Below are positions 32,922-48,071 of a stretch of DNA of 64,000 bases, piece by piece. This DNA comes from Novosphingobium sp. KCTC 2891 (GTDB lineage: Bacteria > Pseudomonadota > Alphaproteobacteria > Sphingomonadales > Sphingomonadaceae): contig NZ_JAPCZG010000002.1 in assembly GCF_025938155.1 (NCBI RefSeq), forward strand, positions 476,702 to 540,701, written 5' to 3'. A model generated the notes under the pieces. The model saw only the letters and a list, made by a program, of their open reading frames with translations, did no database searches and was not told where the DNA came from. The position numbers and the translations under genes were made by a program. The stretch's first letter is position 1. Every line of letters begins with the position of its first letter.

Positions 32922-35545
32922 CCCTCAAGGCTCCGCGTGACCTGCTCGCGCACGTCGCGCGACAGCGCGGGGGCGGTGGCGATGCGTTCCAGCTCGGCGC
33001 GCATCAGCGCGGCGCGCTTCGGCTCCACCTTGCGCCAGCGGCCCAGCGGCGGGACGAAGCGCGCGGCGACATTGCCGTTGATCGGATCGAGTCGCAGGAT
33101 CAGGTCGGCGATCAGGCGATACCCTTCCCCGTCCGCCTTGTGGAACGCGCCGGGATTGGCGGCGAAGGCCATGTAAAGCGCGCGCACCCGGTTGGGGTTG
33201 GTTATGGTGAAGTCGGCATGGCCGGCCAGCGCCTTGACGTGTTCGATGGCGCGGGGGTGGAGCGAGCCGGCCTGGAGCGAGAACCACTTGTCGATCACCA
33301 GCATGTTGCCGGCGAAGCGCGCGTGGAAATCGGCCAGCGCGGCCTCGCGCTCGGGCAGGTCCAGCCCGGCAAGCACCATCAGCGCGCCCTGCCGGTCGGT
33401 CATGTTGTCGGCGCCGTCATATTGCGCCTTGGCGCGGCGGGCGGCCTCGGCCGGATCGGCGGGGGCGAGATAGACCAGCGCCTGCGTCTTCAGCTTGCGC
33501 GCACCGCGCGCCTCGGCCGAGAGGCTGTAGGGCACCGCCGCGCAGCGATCGTGCAGCGCCTGCCACTGGGGCTTGAGCGTGGTGCCGAGCCATGACTTCA
33601 GCGCCTCGCGCTCGTCGTGGACCTTGCCCGGATCGACGTTGGCGATCTGCTCGGCAAGGTAGCCTTCGCCGGGCAGGATCACGAGTTCGCCTCGCATCAG
33701 GTCGTCGAGCGCGGTGTCTGCGAGGATCGCCGCCATGGCGCCGCCGATGGCCTCGCGGCCGGCGCTGCGGCTTTCGCTGGTCAGGCGGCCTTCCACTGCG
33801 GCGACGAGGTGCTGGACGACAAGCTGCTGCATCGCCTCATACCGGGCGAAGGGATCGTCGTCGTGCGCGGCGAGGAACACGAGATCCTCGGTCGTCGCGG
33901 GCGACTGGATGGCCACCGGCGCGGAAAAGCCGCGGTTGATCGACAGCACCGGCGGCGCGGTGTGGCCGGGGAACGTGAAGACCTGCTCTGCCTCGGTCAG
34001 CACCAGCAGCTGTTCACCGCCATGCCGGCCGGTGGTGCGGTCGAACAGCGCGGTGCGCAGCGGGATGACCATGGGCTGCTTGTCCGGCTGGCCGGGGGTG
34101 GCGGGCACGGTCTGGCGCAGCGTGAGCGTGATGGTATCGCCTGCGTGGGCGAGCGAAACGTCGACCTTCGGGGTGCCGGCCTGCTCGTACCAGCGGCGGA
34201 ACTGGCCGAGATCGAGCCCCGCGCCGTCCTCTATCGCGCGCACGAAGTCCTCGCAGGTCGCCGCTTCGCCGTCGTGGCGTTCAAAGTAGAGGTCGGTGCC
34301 TTTCCGGAACCGTTCGGTGCCCGCCAGGACGGTCATCATGCGGATCACCTCGGCGCCCTTGTTATAGACCGTCGCGGTGTAGAAGTTGCTGATTTCCTGA
34401 TAGACATCCGGACGGATCGGATGCGCCAGCGGCCCCGAATCCTCGGGGAACTGGGCGGCGCGCAGCACCCGCACATCCTCGATCCGCTTGACCGGAGCCG
34501 ATCCCCGGTCCGCGCTGAACTGCTGGTCGCGCAGCACGGTGAAGCCTTCCTTCAGGCTCAGCTGGAACCAGTCGCGGCAGGTTACGCGGTTGCCCGACCA
34601 GTTGTGGAAGTATTCGTGCGCGACCACGCCTTCGATCGCGTCGTAGTCGCCGTCGGTGGCCGTTTCCGGATCGGCAAGAATGTAGCGCGTGTTGAAGATG
34701 TTGAGGCCCTTGTTCTCCATCGCGCCGGCGTTGAAATCGGCCACGGCGACGATGTTGAACAGGTCGAGGTCGTATTCGCGGCCATAGACATCCTCGTCCC
34801 ACTTCATCGAGGCGATCAGGCTGCGCATCGCATGGTCGGTGCGGGTTTCGTCACCTGCGCGCACATAGATGGCGAGATCGACCTTGCGGCCCGAGCGGGT
34901 GGTGAACACATCGCGCGAGGCGACGAGATCGCCCGCGACGAGCGCGAAGAGATACGAGGGCTTGGGCCAGGGATCGTGCCATTCGGCCCAGTGCGTGCCG
35001 TCAGCGCCTTCGCCCGAGGCGATCGGGTTGCCGTTGGACAGCAGAACCGGGAAGGCTGCCTTTTCGCCGCTCATCCGCACGCGGTAGACCGACAGCACGT
35101 CGGGCCGGTCGGGGAAGAAGGCGATGCGGCGGAAGCCTTCGGCCTCGCACTGCGTGCACAGCATCCCGCCCGAGGCATAGAGGCCCGAAAGTTGGGTATT
35201 GGCGGAAGGATCGACCGTGGTTTCGATGGTGACGGTGTGCGCGTCGCCCGGCAGGTCGAGCACGAGGTCGTCCCCGTCCATATGCCAGTCGTTGTGCGGC
35301 TGCCCATCGACCGCGACGCTGCCGGCGGTCAGGCCCTCGCCGTTGAGGCGCAGGGTCGAACCGCCAGGACCAGCCGGATTGCGCGCGACCTTCAGTTCGC
35401 TGACCACCTTGGTGGCGTTGAGCGAGAGTGCGAAATCGAGCGCGATTTCCGGCACCAGCCATTCGGGCGGGCGGTAATCCTTGCGCCGGACGACTTGGGC
35501 ACCGACTTCGGCGGGGGCGGGCGGCGTGTTCGACAGGTCGTTCAT
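32918..35545 (-). CDS. pepN: Aminopeptidase N
   Basis: M1-family alanyl aminopeptidase, 875 residues, the usual PepN length. The exopeptidase motif GAMEN is at 274-278, the zinc site HEYFH at 310-314, and the third ligand is E333. The N-terminal beta-saddle and the helical C-terminal domain are complete. There is no signal peptide, so it is cytoplasmic. The start is the ATG at 35545; the frame extends upstream but without similarity. It forms a tight pair with pgeF. Confidence 0.95.
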   Translation of the reverse strand: MNDLSNTPPAPAEVGAQVVRRKDYRPPEWLVPEIALDFALSLNATKVVSELKVARNPAGPGGSTLRLNGEGLTAGSVAVDGQPHNDWHMDGDDLVLDLPGDAHTVTIETTVDPSANTQLSGLYASGGMLCTQCEAEGFRRIAFFPDRPDVLSVYRVRMSGEKAAFPVLLSNGNPIASGEGADGTHWAEWHDPWPKPSYLFALVAGDLVASRDVFTTRSGRKVDLAIYVRAGDETRTDHAMRSLIASMKWDEDVYGREYDLDLFNIVAVADFNAGAMENKGLNIFNTRYILADPETATDGDYDAIEGVVAHEYFHNWSGNRVTCRDWFQLSLKEGFTVLRDQQFSADRGSAPVKRIEDVRVLRAAQFPEDSGPLAHPIRPDVYQEISNFYTATVYNKGAEVIRMMTVLAGTERFRKGTDLYFERHDGEAATCEDFVRAIEDGAGLDLGQFRRWYEQAGTPKVDVSLAHAGDTITLTLRQTVPATPGQPDKQPMVIPLRTALFDRTTGRHGGEQLLVLTEAEQVFTFPGHTAPPVLSINRGFSAPVAIQSPATTEDLVFLAAHDDDPFARYEAMQQLVVQHLVAAVEGRLTSESRSAGREAIGGAMAAILADTALDDLMRGELVILPGEGYLAEQIANVDPGKVHDEREALKSWLGTTLKPQWQALHDRCAAVPYSLSAEARGARKLKTQALVYLAPADPAEAARRAKAQYDGADNMTDRQGALMVLAGLDLPEREAALADFHARFAGNMLVIDKWFSLQAGSLHPRAIEHVKALAGHADFTITNPNRVRALYMAFAANPGAFHKADGEGYRLIADLILRLDPINGNVAARFVPPLGRWRKVEPKRAALMRAELERIATAPALSRDVREQVTRSLEG

Positions 35546-35600
35546 CTGCCCTAGGTAGGGAGCGGTTGTGGCAGGGGCAATTCGCGATATGGTCCAAAAC

Positions 35601-36449
35601 ATGGCGAACCTGCTGATTTTCGGAATGGGATACACCGCGCAGGCGCTGGCGGCGCGGCTGCGCGGGCAAGGGTGGACCGTGCGCGGCACCGGCCGCGCGG
35701 GCGATCTGGACTTTGCCGACCGCGGCGCGGTGGCGGGGGCGCTGGCCGGGGCGAGCCACGTGCTTTCATCGGTTCCGCCGGCGCGCGAAGGCGGCGATCC
35801 GGTGCTGGATGCCTATGGCGATCTGCTGCGCGGCGGCGCGGGGCCGTGGATCGGCTACCTCTCCTCGACCGGGGTCTATGGCGACGTGGGCGGCGCCTGG
35901 GTGGACGAAAGCGCACCCGTCGGCGGCGGGCGGCGCACTGCGCGAGTGGAGGCGGATCTGGCATGGCAGGCGCTGGGCGAGCGGGTGCGCGTGTTCCGCC
36001 TGCCGGGCATCTACGGGCCGGGGCGCAGCGCGCTCGACCGCGTGCGCGAAGGCGCGGCGCACCGCATCGCCATTCCGGGGCAGGTGTTCAGCCGCGTCCA
36101 CGTGGAGGATATCGTCTCCGGCGTGATGGCCGCGATGGGCGCTCCCGGCGGCGTCTACAATCTGGCGGACGACCTGCCTTGCAGCCAGAACGCGGTGATC
36201 GAGGAAGCGGCGCGGTTGCTGGGCGTGCCGCCTCCGCCGATGCAGACGCTGGAGGAAGCGCGGCTCTCACCCATGGCACGGGCCTTCTATGCCGAGAATC
36301 GGCGCGTCGCGAACGGCAAGGCGAAACGGCTGCTGGGCTGGCGGCCGGACTGGCCGACCTACCGCGAAGGGCTGCGCGCCTTGAGCGCCACGACCAGCCC
36401 CAGCATCGCCAGCGCCGAGCCGGCGGCAGCGAGCAGCGACCAGGCATAG
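35601..36449 (+). CDS. NAD(P)-dependent epimerase/dehydratase (YeeZ-like SDR)
   Basis: A 282-residue extended-SDR protein like E. coli YeeZ. The nucleotide loop is degenerate, FGMGYTAQ, which is typical of this branch. YLSSTGVYG and FRLPGIYGPGRS are conserved. The start is ATG 35601; a GTG at 35568 is an alternative. The last 30 or so codons, beyond the family-typical ending GWRPDWPTYREGLRAL, run 91 bases into the 3' end of the opposite-strand transporter gene. The substrate is unknown. Confidence 0.82.
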   Translation: MANLLIFGMGYTAQALAARLRGQGWTVRGTGRAGDLDFADRGAVAGALAGASHVLSSVPPAREGGDPVLDAYGDLLRGGAGPWIGYLSSTGVYGDVGGAWVDESAPVGGGRRTARVEADLAWQALGERVRVFRLPGIYGPGRSALDRVREGAAHRIAIPGQVFSRVHVEDIVSGVMAAMGAPGGVYNLADDLPCSQNAVIEEAARLLGVPPPPMQTLEEARLSPMARAFYAENRRVANGKAKRLLGWRPDWPTYREGLRALSATTSPSIASAEPAAASSDQA

Positions 36450-37270
36450 CCTTCGAACAGCGTGGACAGCAGCATCGCCACCACCGGGATGATGACGCTG
36501 GAATAGGCTGCGCGGCCTGGGCCAAGATCGCGCAGCAGCCGCGAATAGATCGGGAAAGTCAGCACCGAACCGAGCAGCGCGAGATAGGCGATGCCGCCGA
36601 AATAGCCGGTGCGCATCTCGAACTGCGGCGGACCGTGGAGCGCCCACGCCACGGCGACGTCGGCGAGCGTGCCCCACAGCATGGCCCACGCCAGTAGCGC
36701 CACCGGGGAATGGCGGCGCGCTTCGGCGCTGGCCTGAAGCACGTTGGCGCCCGACGCGCTGATCAGCCCGGCAAGCGTCAGCGCCACGCCCAGCGGCACC
36801 TGCCCGCCCGGCGGGGCCAGGCGGTATTCGTGGAGCAGCAGCAGCGCGATGCCGGCGAGCGCAATGGCCGATCCGGCGACGAAGCCGCGCGTGATTCGCT
36901 GGCCAAGGAATGCGCGGGCGAGCAGTGAATTGGGCACCAGCAGCAGCGCAAACAGCACCGCCACGATGCCGGATGTGAGGAAGCGTTCGGCGCGGTAGAC
37001 GAACTGGAAGTTCAGGCAGAACTGCAGCACGCCGATCAGCAGCGCGAGGCGCTGGCCTGCCCGCCCGAGTGCCAGCTTTTCGCCCCGCAGCGCGGCCAGC
37101 ACGAACATTGCCGTGCCGGCGAGGGCGAAGCGCCAGACCACCGACCAGCTTGGCGGTACGGTGCCGATCTGATCCTTGATCACGAGCCAGGTCGATCCCC
37201 AGACCAGCGTGATAAGGGCGAATCCCGCGATGGTGCGCGGGGTCCACGGATGGTCCGCGGGCTGGCTCAT
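36359..37270 (-). CDS. EamA/DMT-family transporter, possible amino-acid exporter
   Basis: A 303-residue inner-membrane protein with about ten helices arranged as two EamA repeats. The first repeat opens with LITLVWGSTWLVIK. This superfamily includes the threonine/homoserine exporter RhtA and many uncharacterised metabolite exporters. It begins 18 bases after the threonine aldolase stop on the same strand, so the two form a likely operon, and that context favours an amino-acid substrate. Its 3' end overlaps the SDR gene by 91 bases. Confidence 0.88.
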   Translation of the reverse strand: MSQPADHPWTPRTIAGFALITLVWGSTWLVIKDQIGTVPPSWSVVWRFALAGTAMFVLAALRGEKLALGRAGQRLALLIGVLQFCLNFQFVYRAERFLTSGIVAVLFALLLVPNSLLARAFLGQRITRGFVAGSAIALAGIALLLLHEYRLAPPGGQVPLGVALTLAGLISASGANVLQASAEARRHSPVALLAWAMLWGTLADVAVAWALHGPPQFEMRTGYFGGIAYLALLGSVLTFPIYSRLLRDLGPGRAAYSSVIIPVVAMLLSTLFEGYAWSLLAAAGSALAMLGLVVALKARSPSR

Positions 37271-37288
37271 GGCTGGTTCACGGATGGG

Positions 37289-38305
37289 TCAGAGCGCGGC
37301 GATGGCGCGGGCGAGCGCGCCGACGTGGGCCGGGTCGCTGTTCCATGCGGTAACGAGCCGCGCGGCGCCGGGCGCGCCAGCGGGCGCGGGCCAGTCGTAG
37401 AAATCGAAGCCCTGCGCGTGGAGCGCGGCCTGCTCGGCGGGCGAAAGCACCACGAAGACCTCGTTCGCCTCGACCGGATGGAACAGGCGGCTGCCGCAGG
37501 CGGCGGCGATTTCCTGCGCGGCTGCATTGGCGGCGCGGCCGTTTTCCAGCCAGAGGTCGCCCTCCACCATCGCCAGCACCTGCGCGGCAAGATAGCGCCC
37601 CTTGGACTGGAGGTGCCCGGCGCGCTTGCGGCGATAGCGCACCACGTCTGCCAGCTGCGGATCGAAGAACACCAGCGCTTCGGCGTTCATGCCGCCGTTC
37701 TTGACGAAGCCGAACGACAGGATCGAGACGCCGGCCTGCGCGGTCACTTCGGCAGGGTGGCAGCCAAGGTGCGCCACTGCGTTGGCAAAGCGTGCGCCGT
37801 CCATGTGCAGTCCCAGATCGCGCTCTGCCGCAAGGCTGCCGATGGCGGCCACTTCGCGCGGGGCATAGGCGCGGCCATATTCGGTCGCCTGCGTGATAGA
37901 GATGGCGTGGGGCTGCACCTGATGCACGTCGTTGCGGATCGGGTCGATCACCGCGCGGATCGCATCGGGGGTCAGCTTCGCGCCTTCGCCGTCCGCCAGC
38001 AGAAGCTTGGCGCCGTGGGTGAAGAAACCCGGGGCGCCGCCTTCGTCGACTTCGATATGCGCTTCGCGGTGGCAGACCACGCCGCCGTGGGGCGGGACCA
38101 TCGCGGCGAGCGCGAGGCAGTTGGCGGCCGTGCCGGTGGCGACCCACAGCGCGGTGCATTCGGTGCCGAACAGCGTGGAGAAGGCATCGTCGAGCCGCGC
38201 GCTCATGGCGTCGCCGTCATACGCAGCGTCGGCATGGTCCGCATCGTGCAGCGCCTGCCATACACGGGGGTGGACGGCGGCGGCGTTGTCGGAGAAGAAT
38301 TTCAT
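37289..38305 (-). CDS. ltaE: Low-specificity L-threonine aldolase
   Basis: PLP-dependent beta-eliminating lyase-family enzyme of 338 residues that splits threonine or allo-threonine to glycine and acetaldehyde. The N-terminal FFSDNAA block, the DGARFANA segment and the Schiff-base lysine in SFGFVKNGGM are present; the last matches the TKNG type found in Pseudomonas enzymes. The start is the ATG at 38305, since the upstream frame is non-conserved. It is upstream of a DMT exporter in the same unit and divergent from a small GNAT gene. Confidence 0.88.
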   Translation of the reverse strand: MKFFSDNAAAVHPRVWQALHDADHADAAYDGDAMSARLDDAFSTLFGTECTALWVATGTAANCLALAAMVPPHGGVVCHREAHIEVDEGGAPGFFTHGAKLLLADGEGAKLTPDAIRAVIDPIRNDVHQVQPHAISITQATEYGRAYAPREVAAIGSLAAERDLGLHMDGARFANAVAHLGCHPAEVTAQAGVSILSFGFVKNGGMNAEALVFFDPQLADVVRYRRKRAGHLQSKGRYLAAQVLAMVEGDLWLENGRAANAAAQEIAAACGSRLFHPVEANEVFVVLSPAEQAALHAQGFDFYDWPAPAGAPGAARLVTAWNSDPAHVGALARAIAAL

Positions 38306-38371
38306 ATGAAACCGCCTTAGGCTCGGCGCGTTGCGGGTCAAGGTGCAGGATAGAACAAGGACGGCGACGGC

Positions 38372-38662
38372 ATGAGCGAAGTAACGGTGGCGCACCTCAA
38401 CCAGGGTGCACGGGGCGAATACCACGCGCGGGTCGAAGGCAGCGAGGCCATCGGCCGGCTGACTTACAAGCGCGAAGGCGATGTGCTGATTGCGGACCAC
38501 ACGCTGGTACCCACGGAAATCGGCGGGCGCGGCGTGGCGGGCAAGCTGGTGGATGCGCTGATCGCGGATGCGCGCGCGTTCGGCTGGAAGATCGAGCCCG
38601 AATGCAGCTACGTCGAAGCGGCGTTCCGGCGCCATCCCGAGTGGGCCGACCTGAGGGCCTGA
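38372..38662 (+). CDS. Small GNAT-like N-acetyltransferase (NATD1/YidJ type)
   Basis: A 96-residue single-domain protein of the short GCN5-related acetyltransferase group. The acetyl-CoA loop region reads VPTEIGGRGVAGKL, and the C-terminal WKIEPECSYVEAAFRRHPEW block is typical. It is about half the size of a normal GNAT. CAAGGA precedes the ATG. The acceptor is unknown. Confidence 0.88.
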   Translation: MSEVTVAHLNQGARGEYHARVEGSEAIGRLTYKREGDVLIADHTLVPTEIGGRGVAGKLVDALIADARAFGWKIEPECSYVEAAFRRHPEWADLRA

Positions 38663-38724
38663 CCTCTCCGGGGCAGGGCCTTGGGGCCTGAGCGGCCATC
38701 ATCCGATCGCGGGTGGGAGGGAAA

Positions 38725-38799
<75 letters not shown>

Positions 38800-38853
38800 A
38801 CACCATTTCCATCGCTGCCCGGTGCCGAACGGCGTCGGCGGCGGGCAGGGGCG

Positions 38854-38883
38854 CGCTTTGGCGGCGAGGGTCGCCTTTGTCAA
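38854..38883 (-). promoter_or_regulatory. Probable promoter of tRNA-Thr
   Basis: A consensus TTGACA (minus strand, 38883-38878) is followed after 18 bases by AAAGCG, and then by a GC-rich stretch as in stringently controlled stable-RNA promoters. It lies about 55 bases upstream of the mature tRNA 5' end. The -10 is weak. Confidence 0.45.
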
Positions 38884-38927
38884 GCGCGGGCTTGCGACGT
38901 CATCGACAAGACGGCACAGCAAGCGCC

Positions 38928-39101
38928 ATGAATGACGCAACAGCCAAGATGACGCGCGAGGAACGGCTGGCCGAGCGCCTGCGCGAGAACCTTCGGCGGC
39001 GCAAGGCACAGGCCCGCGCGCTGGACGGGCGCGCTTCCGAATCGGCTGGCCGGGAAGGTGCGGGCAGTGATTCGCACCCGGATGATCCGCCGACCGGCTG
39101 A
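38928..39101 (+). CDS. Small basic protein of unknown function
   Basis: A 57-residue, highly charged protein. The first half (TREERLAERLRENLRRRK) should form an amphipathic, strongly basic helix; the rest is polar and probably disordered. Short proteins of this kind recur in sphingomonad genomes. It has no signal peptide or cysteines. It lies between the tRNA-Thr promoter and gpmA. Nucleic-acid binding is possible from the charge but unproven. Confidence 0.65.
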   Translation: MNDATAKMTREERLAERLRENLRRRKAQARALDGRASESAGREGAGSDSHPDDPPTG

Positions 39102-39207
39102 AACCGGCCCAATCTGGCCGCCCGCCCTTTCCAAAACGCAGGGCCGGCGCTAGGGGCGCGTGTTCAACTTACGCCCTTTGTCACGAAGCCACGTCGCAGG
39201 AGCGCAG

Positions 39208-39894
39208 ATGCCTCGCCTGATTCTGATCCGCCACGGCCAGTCCCAATGGAATCTCGAAAACCGTTTCACCGGCTGGTGGGATGTCGACGTGACCGAAAAG
39301 GGCGCGGCCGAGGCTTTTGCGGCGGGCCAGCTGCTCAAGGACAGGGGCGTGCTGCCGACCACGGCGTTCACCTCGCTCCAGACCCGTGCGATCAAGACGC
39401 TGCATCTCGCGCTCGAAGCCGCCGGCCGCCTGTGGATTCCCGAGGACAAGGACTGGCGCCTCAACGAGCGGCACTATGGCGGCCTGACCGGGCTGGACAA
39501 GGCCGAGACCGCCGCCAAGCACGGCGAGGACCAGGTCAAGGTGTGGCGCCGCAGCTTCGACACCCCGCCGCCCCCGCTCGACGCGGGCAGCGAGTTCGAC
39601 CTCTCGGGCGACCCGCGCTATGCGGGCATTCCGGTCCCTGCGACCGAAAGCCTCAAGGACACCATCGCCCGCGCACTGCCGTGCTGGGAGGAAAAGATCG
39701 CACCCGCGCTGAAGGCGGGCGAGACGGTGATCGTTTCGGCGCACGGCAATTCGCTGCGCGCGCTGGTCAAGCACCTGTCGGGCATTTCCGATGACGACAT
39801 CACCGGGTTGGAAATTCCGACCGGCCAGCCGATCGTCTACGAACTGGCGGACGACCTGTCCGAAATCGAGCGCTATTACCTGTCCGAGCGCTGA
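39208..39894 (+). CDS. gpmA: 2,3-bisphosphoglycerate-dependent phosphoglycerate mutase
   Basis: Glycolytic phosphoglycerate mutase, 228 residues. The phospho-histidine is in [10 protein letters not shown], and the second catalytic His is in [20 protein letters not shown] is conserved. The ATG at 39208 has CAGGAG upstream and gives the family-usual N-terminus [10 protein letters not shown]; the frame is open 16 codons further upstream. It leads a close-packed series with purE 30 bases on. Confidence 0.96.
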   Translation: MPRLILIRHGQSQWNLENRFTGWWDVDVTEKGAAEAFAAGQLLKDRGVLPTTAFTSLQTRAIKTLHLALEAAGRLWIPEDKDWRLNERHYGGLTGLDKAETAAKHGEDQVKVWRRSFDTPPPPLDAGSEFDLSGDPRYAGIPVPATESLKDTIARALPCWEEKIAPALKAGETVIVSAHGNSLRALVKHLSGISDDDITGLEIPTGQPIVYELADDLSEIERYYLSER

Positions 39895-39924
39895 GGCGCC
39901 GGCTCGGGGGAGGGGCATGAAGGA

Positions 39925-40410
39925 ATGAGCGAGACGCCCTTGGTTGCCATCGTGATGGGCAGCCAGTCCGACTGGGAAACGATGAAGAACGCCGGGGCCG
40001 TGCTTGAAAAGCTGGGCGTGGCGCACGAATGCCGCATCGTTTCCGCGCACCGCACGCCTGATCGGCTGGTCGCGTTCGCCAAGGGCGCGCACCTTGAAGG
40101 CTTCAAGGTGGTGATCGCGGGCGCCGGCGGCGCCGCGCACCTGCCGGGCATGGTTGCGTCGATGACGCATCTGCCGGTGCTGGGCGTTCCTGTGGAATCG
40201 AAGGCGCTCAAGGGCATGGATTCGCTGCTGTCGATCGTCCAGATGCCGGGCGGTATCCCGGTCGGCACGCTCGCCATCGGCGTGCCGGGCGCAACCAATG
40301 CCGGTATTCTTGCCGCCTCGATTCTCGCCACCTCGGACGAGGCGCTGGCCGGGCGCCTGGTTGCCTTCCGCGCCGCGCAGACCGATTCGGTCGCCGAGCG
40401 GCCGTCCTGA
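39925..40410 (+). CDS. purE: N5-carboxyaminoimidazole ribonucleotide mutase
   Basis: Class I PurE (161 residues) converts N5-CAIR to CAIR in purine synthesis. It has the signatures [10 protein letters not shown] and SAHRTPDR (catalytic His) and the [15 protein letters not shown] loop ([14 protein letters not shown]). It is followed after 13 bases by purK, its pathway partner, which identifies the PurE/PurK two-enzyme route. Confidence 0.97.
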   Translation: MSETPLVAIVMGSQSDWETMKNAGAVLEKLGVAHECRIVSAHRTPDRLVAFAKGAHLEGFKVVIAGAGGAAHLPGMVASMTHLPVLGVPVESKALKGMDSLLSIVQMPGGIPVGTLAIGVPGATNAGILAASILATSDEALAGRLVAFRAAQTDSVAERPS

Positions 40411-40423
40411 CACGGAGGCACGC

Positions 40424-43155
<2,732 letters not shown>

Positions 43156-43159
<4 letters not shown>

Positions 43160-44079
43160 GGCTCGACGCGCGTGATCCTGTTCCCGAATCCCTGCGCGGC
43201 GCGATTGTCGCGCTGGGCAATTTCGATGGTTTCCATCTCGGCCACCAGGCGGTGGCGGGAGAGGCGGTGGCATGGGCGCGGGCCGAAGGCCGCCCGGCGA
43301 TCATCGCCACCTTCGATCCGCACCCGGTGCGCCATTTCCAGCCCGATGCGCTACCGTTCAGGTTGACCACGCTGGACCAGCGCGAGGAACTGTTCACTGC
43401 CGCTGGCGCCGATGCGATGCTGGTCTTCGCTTTCGACGGGGTGCTGGCGGGGATGAGCGCGCCCGATTTCGTCCGCGGGCTGCTGGCCGAACGCATCGGT
43501 GCGGCGGGCGTGGTCACGGGCGAGGACTTCACTTTCGGCAAGGCGCGCGGCGGCAACGTGGGCGTGCTGGCGGAGGTGGGCGCGACCTGCGGCATTCGCA
43601 CGCGGGCGGTGGGCCCGGTGCTCGATGGCGGCGAAGTGGTGTCTTCCAGCCGCATCCGCGAGGCGATCCAGGCGGGCGAATGCGAGACCGCCGCGCGCCT
43701 GCTGACGCGGCCTTTCGCCATTCGCGGCATCGTGCAGCACGGCGACAAGGTGGGGCGGCAGCTCAACTTTCCCACGGCCAACCTCGATGTCGGCAACTAC
43801 CTGCGCCCGCGCTACGGAGTCTATGCCGTCACCGGCCGGCTGCCCGGCGGACGGGTGGTGCAGGGCGCGGCCAACGTGGGTATCCGCCCGCAGTTCGATC
43901 CGCCCAAGGAACTGCTCGAACCGCACTTCTTCGATTTTTCGGGCGACCTCTATGGGCAGGAGATCGAAGTGGCGTTCCATCACTTCCTTCGGCCCGAGGC
44001 GAAGTTCGACGGTCTCGACGCGCTGATGGCGCAGATCGGGCGCGATTGCGACGAAGCGCGGCGGCTGTTGGCGGACTAG
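43156..44079 (+). CDS. ribF: Bifunctional riboflavin kinase / FAD synthetase
   Basis: RibF (307 residues) makes FMN and then FAD. The N-terminal nucleotidyltransferase domain has GNFDGFHLGHQ and the SSSRIREAI block. The C-terminal flavokinase domain has GRQLNFPTANL and GVYAV. The start overlaps the dipeptidase stop by ATGA. ileS and lspA follow, the classical bacterial ribF-ileS-lspA order. Confidence 0.96.
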
Positions 44080-44137
44080 GTTTTCGCGCGAAGCAGAAAT
44101 TGCGCGAAGCGGGCCATGCCGCTAAGGCCCGCCGGTT

Positions 44138-46989
<2,852 letters not shown>

Positions 46990-46993
<4 letters not shown>

Positions 46994-47508
46994 ATCCGGG
47001 ACGACTCCATGCGGCCGGCCTTGCCACGGCGCTGGCCATCTTCGGCCTTGACCGGCTTGTGAAGTGGTTCGTGGTCTGGCCGCTCCAGTTGCAGCACGTG
47101 GAGGTCATCGACCTGCTGCCCTTCTTCGACCTGCGCTATACCCAGAACTTCGGGGTCTCGCTGGGGATGTTCACCGCCAACTCGGCGGAGATGCGTTACG
47201 GGCTGGTGCTGGTCACCGGCCTGATCGCGCTGGGCGTGCTGGTGTGGATGCTCCGCGAAACGGCCAAGGGCGACATCTTCGGGCTGGGCCTTGTCCTTGG
47301 CGGTGCGCTCGGCAACATCTGGGACCGTCTGATGTACGGCTTCGTCATCGATTACGCCGATCTGCACATCGGTGAATGGCGTCCGTTCCTGATCTTCAAT
47401 CTCGCCGATGCCGCGATCACCTTCGGCGTCCTGATACTGCTTGCCCGGTCGCTGCTTTCGCGCGAAAAGCCGGCCAAAGGCGAACCTGCCGCCACGGAGA
47501 CGAATTGA
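46990..47508 (+). CDS. lspA: Lipoprotein signal peptidase
   Basis: Signal peptidase II, 172 residues with four membrane helices. The catalytic aspartates are in GNIWDRLMYG and FNLADAAITFG. The start GTG overlaps the ileS TGA (GTGA, 46990-46993), and its own TGA overlaps the next ATG. It cleaves prolipoproteins after diacylglyceryl transfer; its immediate neighbour encodes such a lipoprotein. Confidence 0.95.
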
Positions 47509-47927
47509 TGCGTAAAGTCGCAGCCCTTTGCCTGCTCGCCCTGTCCGCGAGCGCGCTTTCCGCTTGTGGCGCGGGTGGGTCGCTGTTCAACCGCAGCCGT
47601 CCCGACGAATTCGCCGTGACCCGGCAGGCGCCGCTGGTGGTGCCGCCCGATTTCGCACTGACCCCGCCGAACCCCGGCGCGCCGCGTCCGCAGGACGTTG
47701 ATTCGTCGAAGCAGGCGCTCGATGCCCTGTTTGGCGGCCCGGCGCCGCGCAGCGCAGTGGAAACCGACGCGCTGGGCAAGGCCGGTGCTTCGGCCGTGGG
47801 CATCCGCAGCACGGTCGGCGATCCGGCCACGCGCACTGTTGCCAAGGGCGCCGGCGTCCAGAACATCCTCGCCGCGCCGCAGGGCGATGGTGCCGAAGCT
47901 CAGGCCGCGATACCCGGCAAGGGCTGA
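47508..47927 (+). CDS. DUF3035 outer-membrane lipoprotein (BamF-like)
   Basis: A 139-residue lipoprotein with lipobox LSAC at about residues 17-20 after a short signal. The mature N-terminal region, SRPDEFAVTRQAPLVVPPDF, is the DUF3035 signature. In Caulobacter a related lipoprotein (BamF) belongs to the beta-barrel assembly complex. The rest is low-complexity and may be disordered. Its ATG overlaps the lspA stop (TGATG). A terminator follows. Confidence 0.85.
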   Translation: MRKVAALCLLALSASALSACGAGGSLFNRSRPDEFAVTRQAPLVVPPDFALTPPNPGAPRPQDVDSSKQALDALFGGPAPRSAVETDALGKAGASAVGIRSTVGDPATRTVAKGAGVQNILAAPQGDGAEAQAAIPGKG

Positions 47928-47952
47928 TCCCGGCGGTCCTTCAGGACAAGGC

Positions 47953-47977
47953 AAAGCCCCGCTTCGGCGGGGTTTTT
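47953..47977 (+). terminator. Terminator ending the gpmA-to-DUF3035 gene series
   Basis: CCCCGC pairs with GCGGGG around a stable TTCG tetraloop, with AAAG before and TTTTTCTTT after. It lies 26 bases past the DUF3035 gene. Confidence 0.88.
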
Positions 47978-48071
47978 CTTTGGGGATATTCTCCAACCGC
48001 GTTCGCTCGGGCGCCAACCGCATCCGTTCGGGCTGATCCCGGACGGCGGAGGGGGAGAGGGAAAGCCGCCG

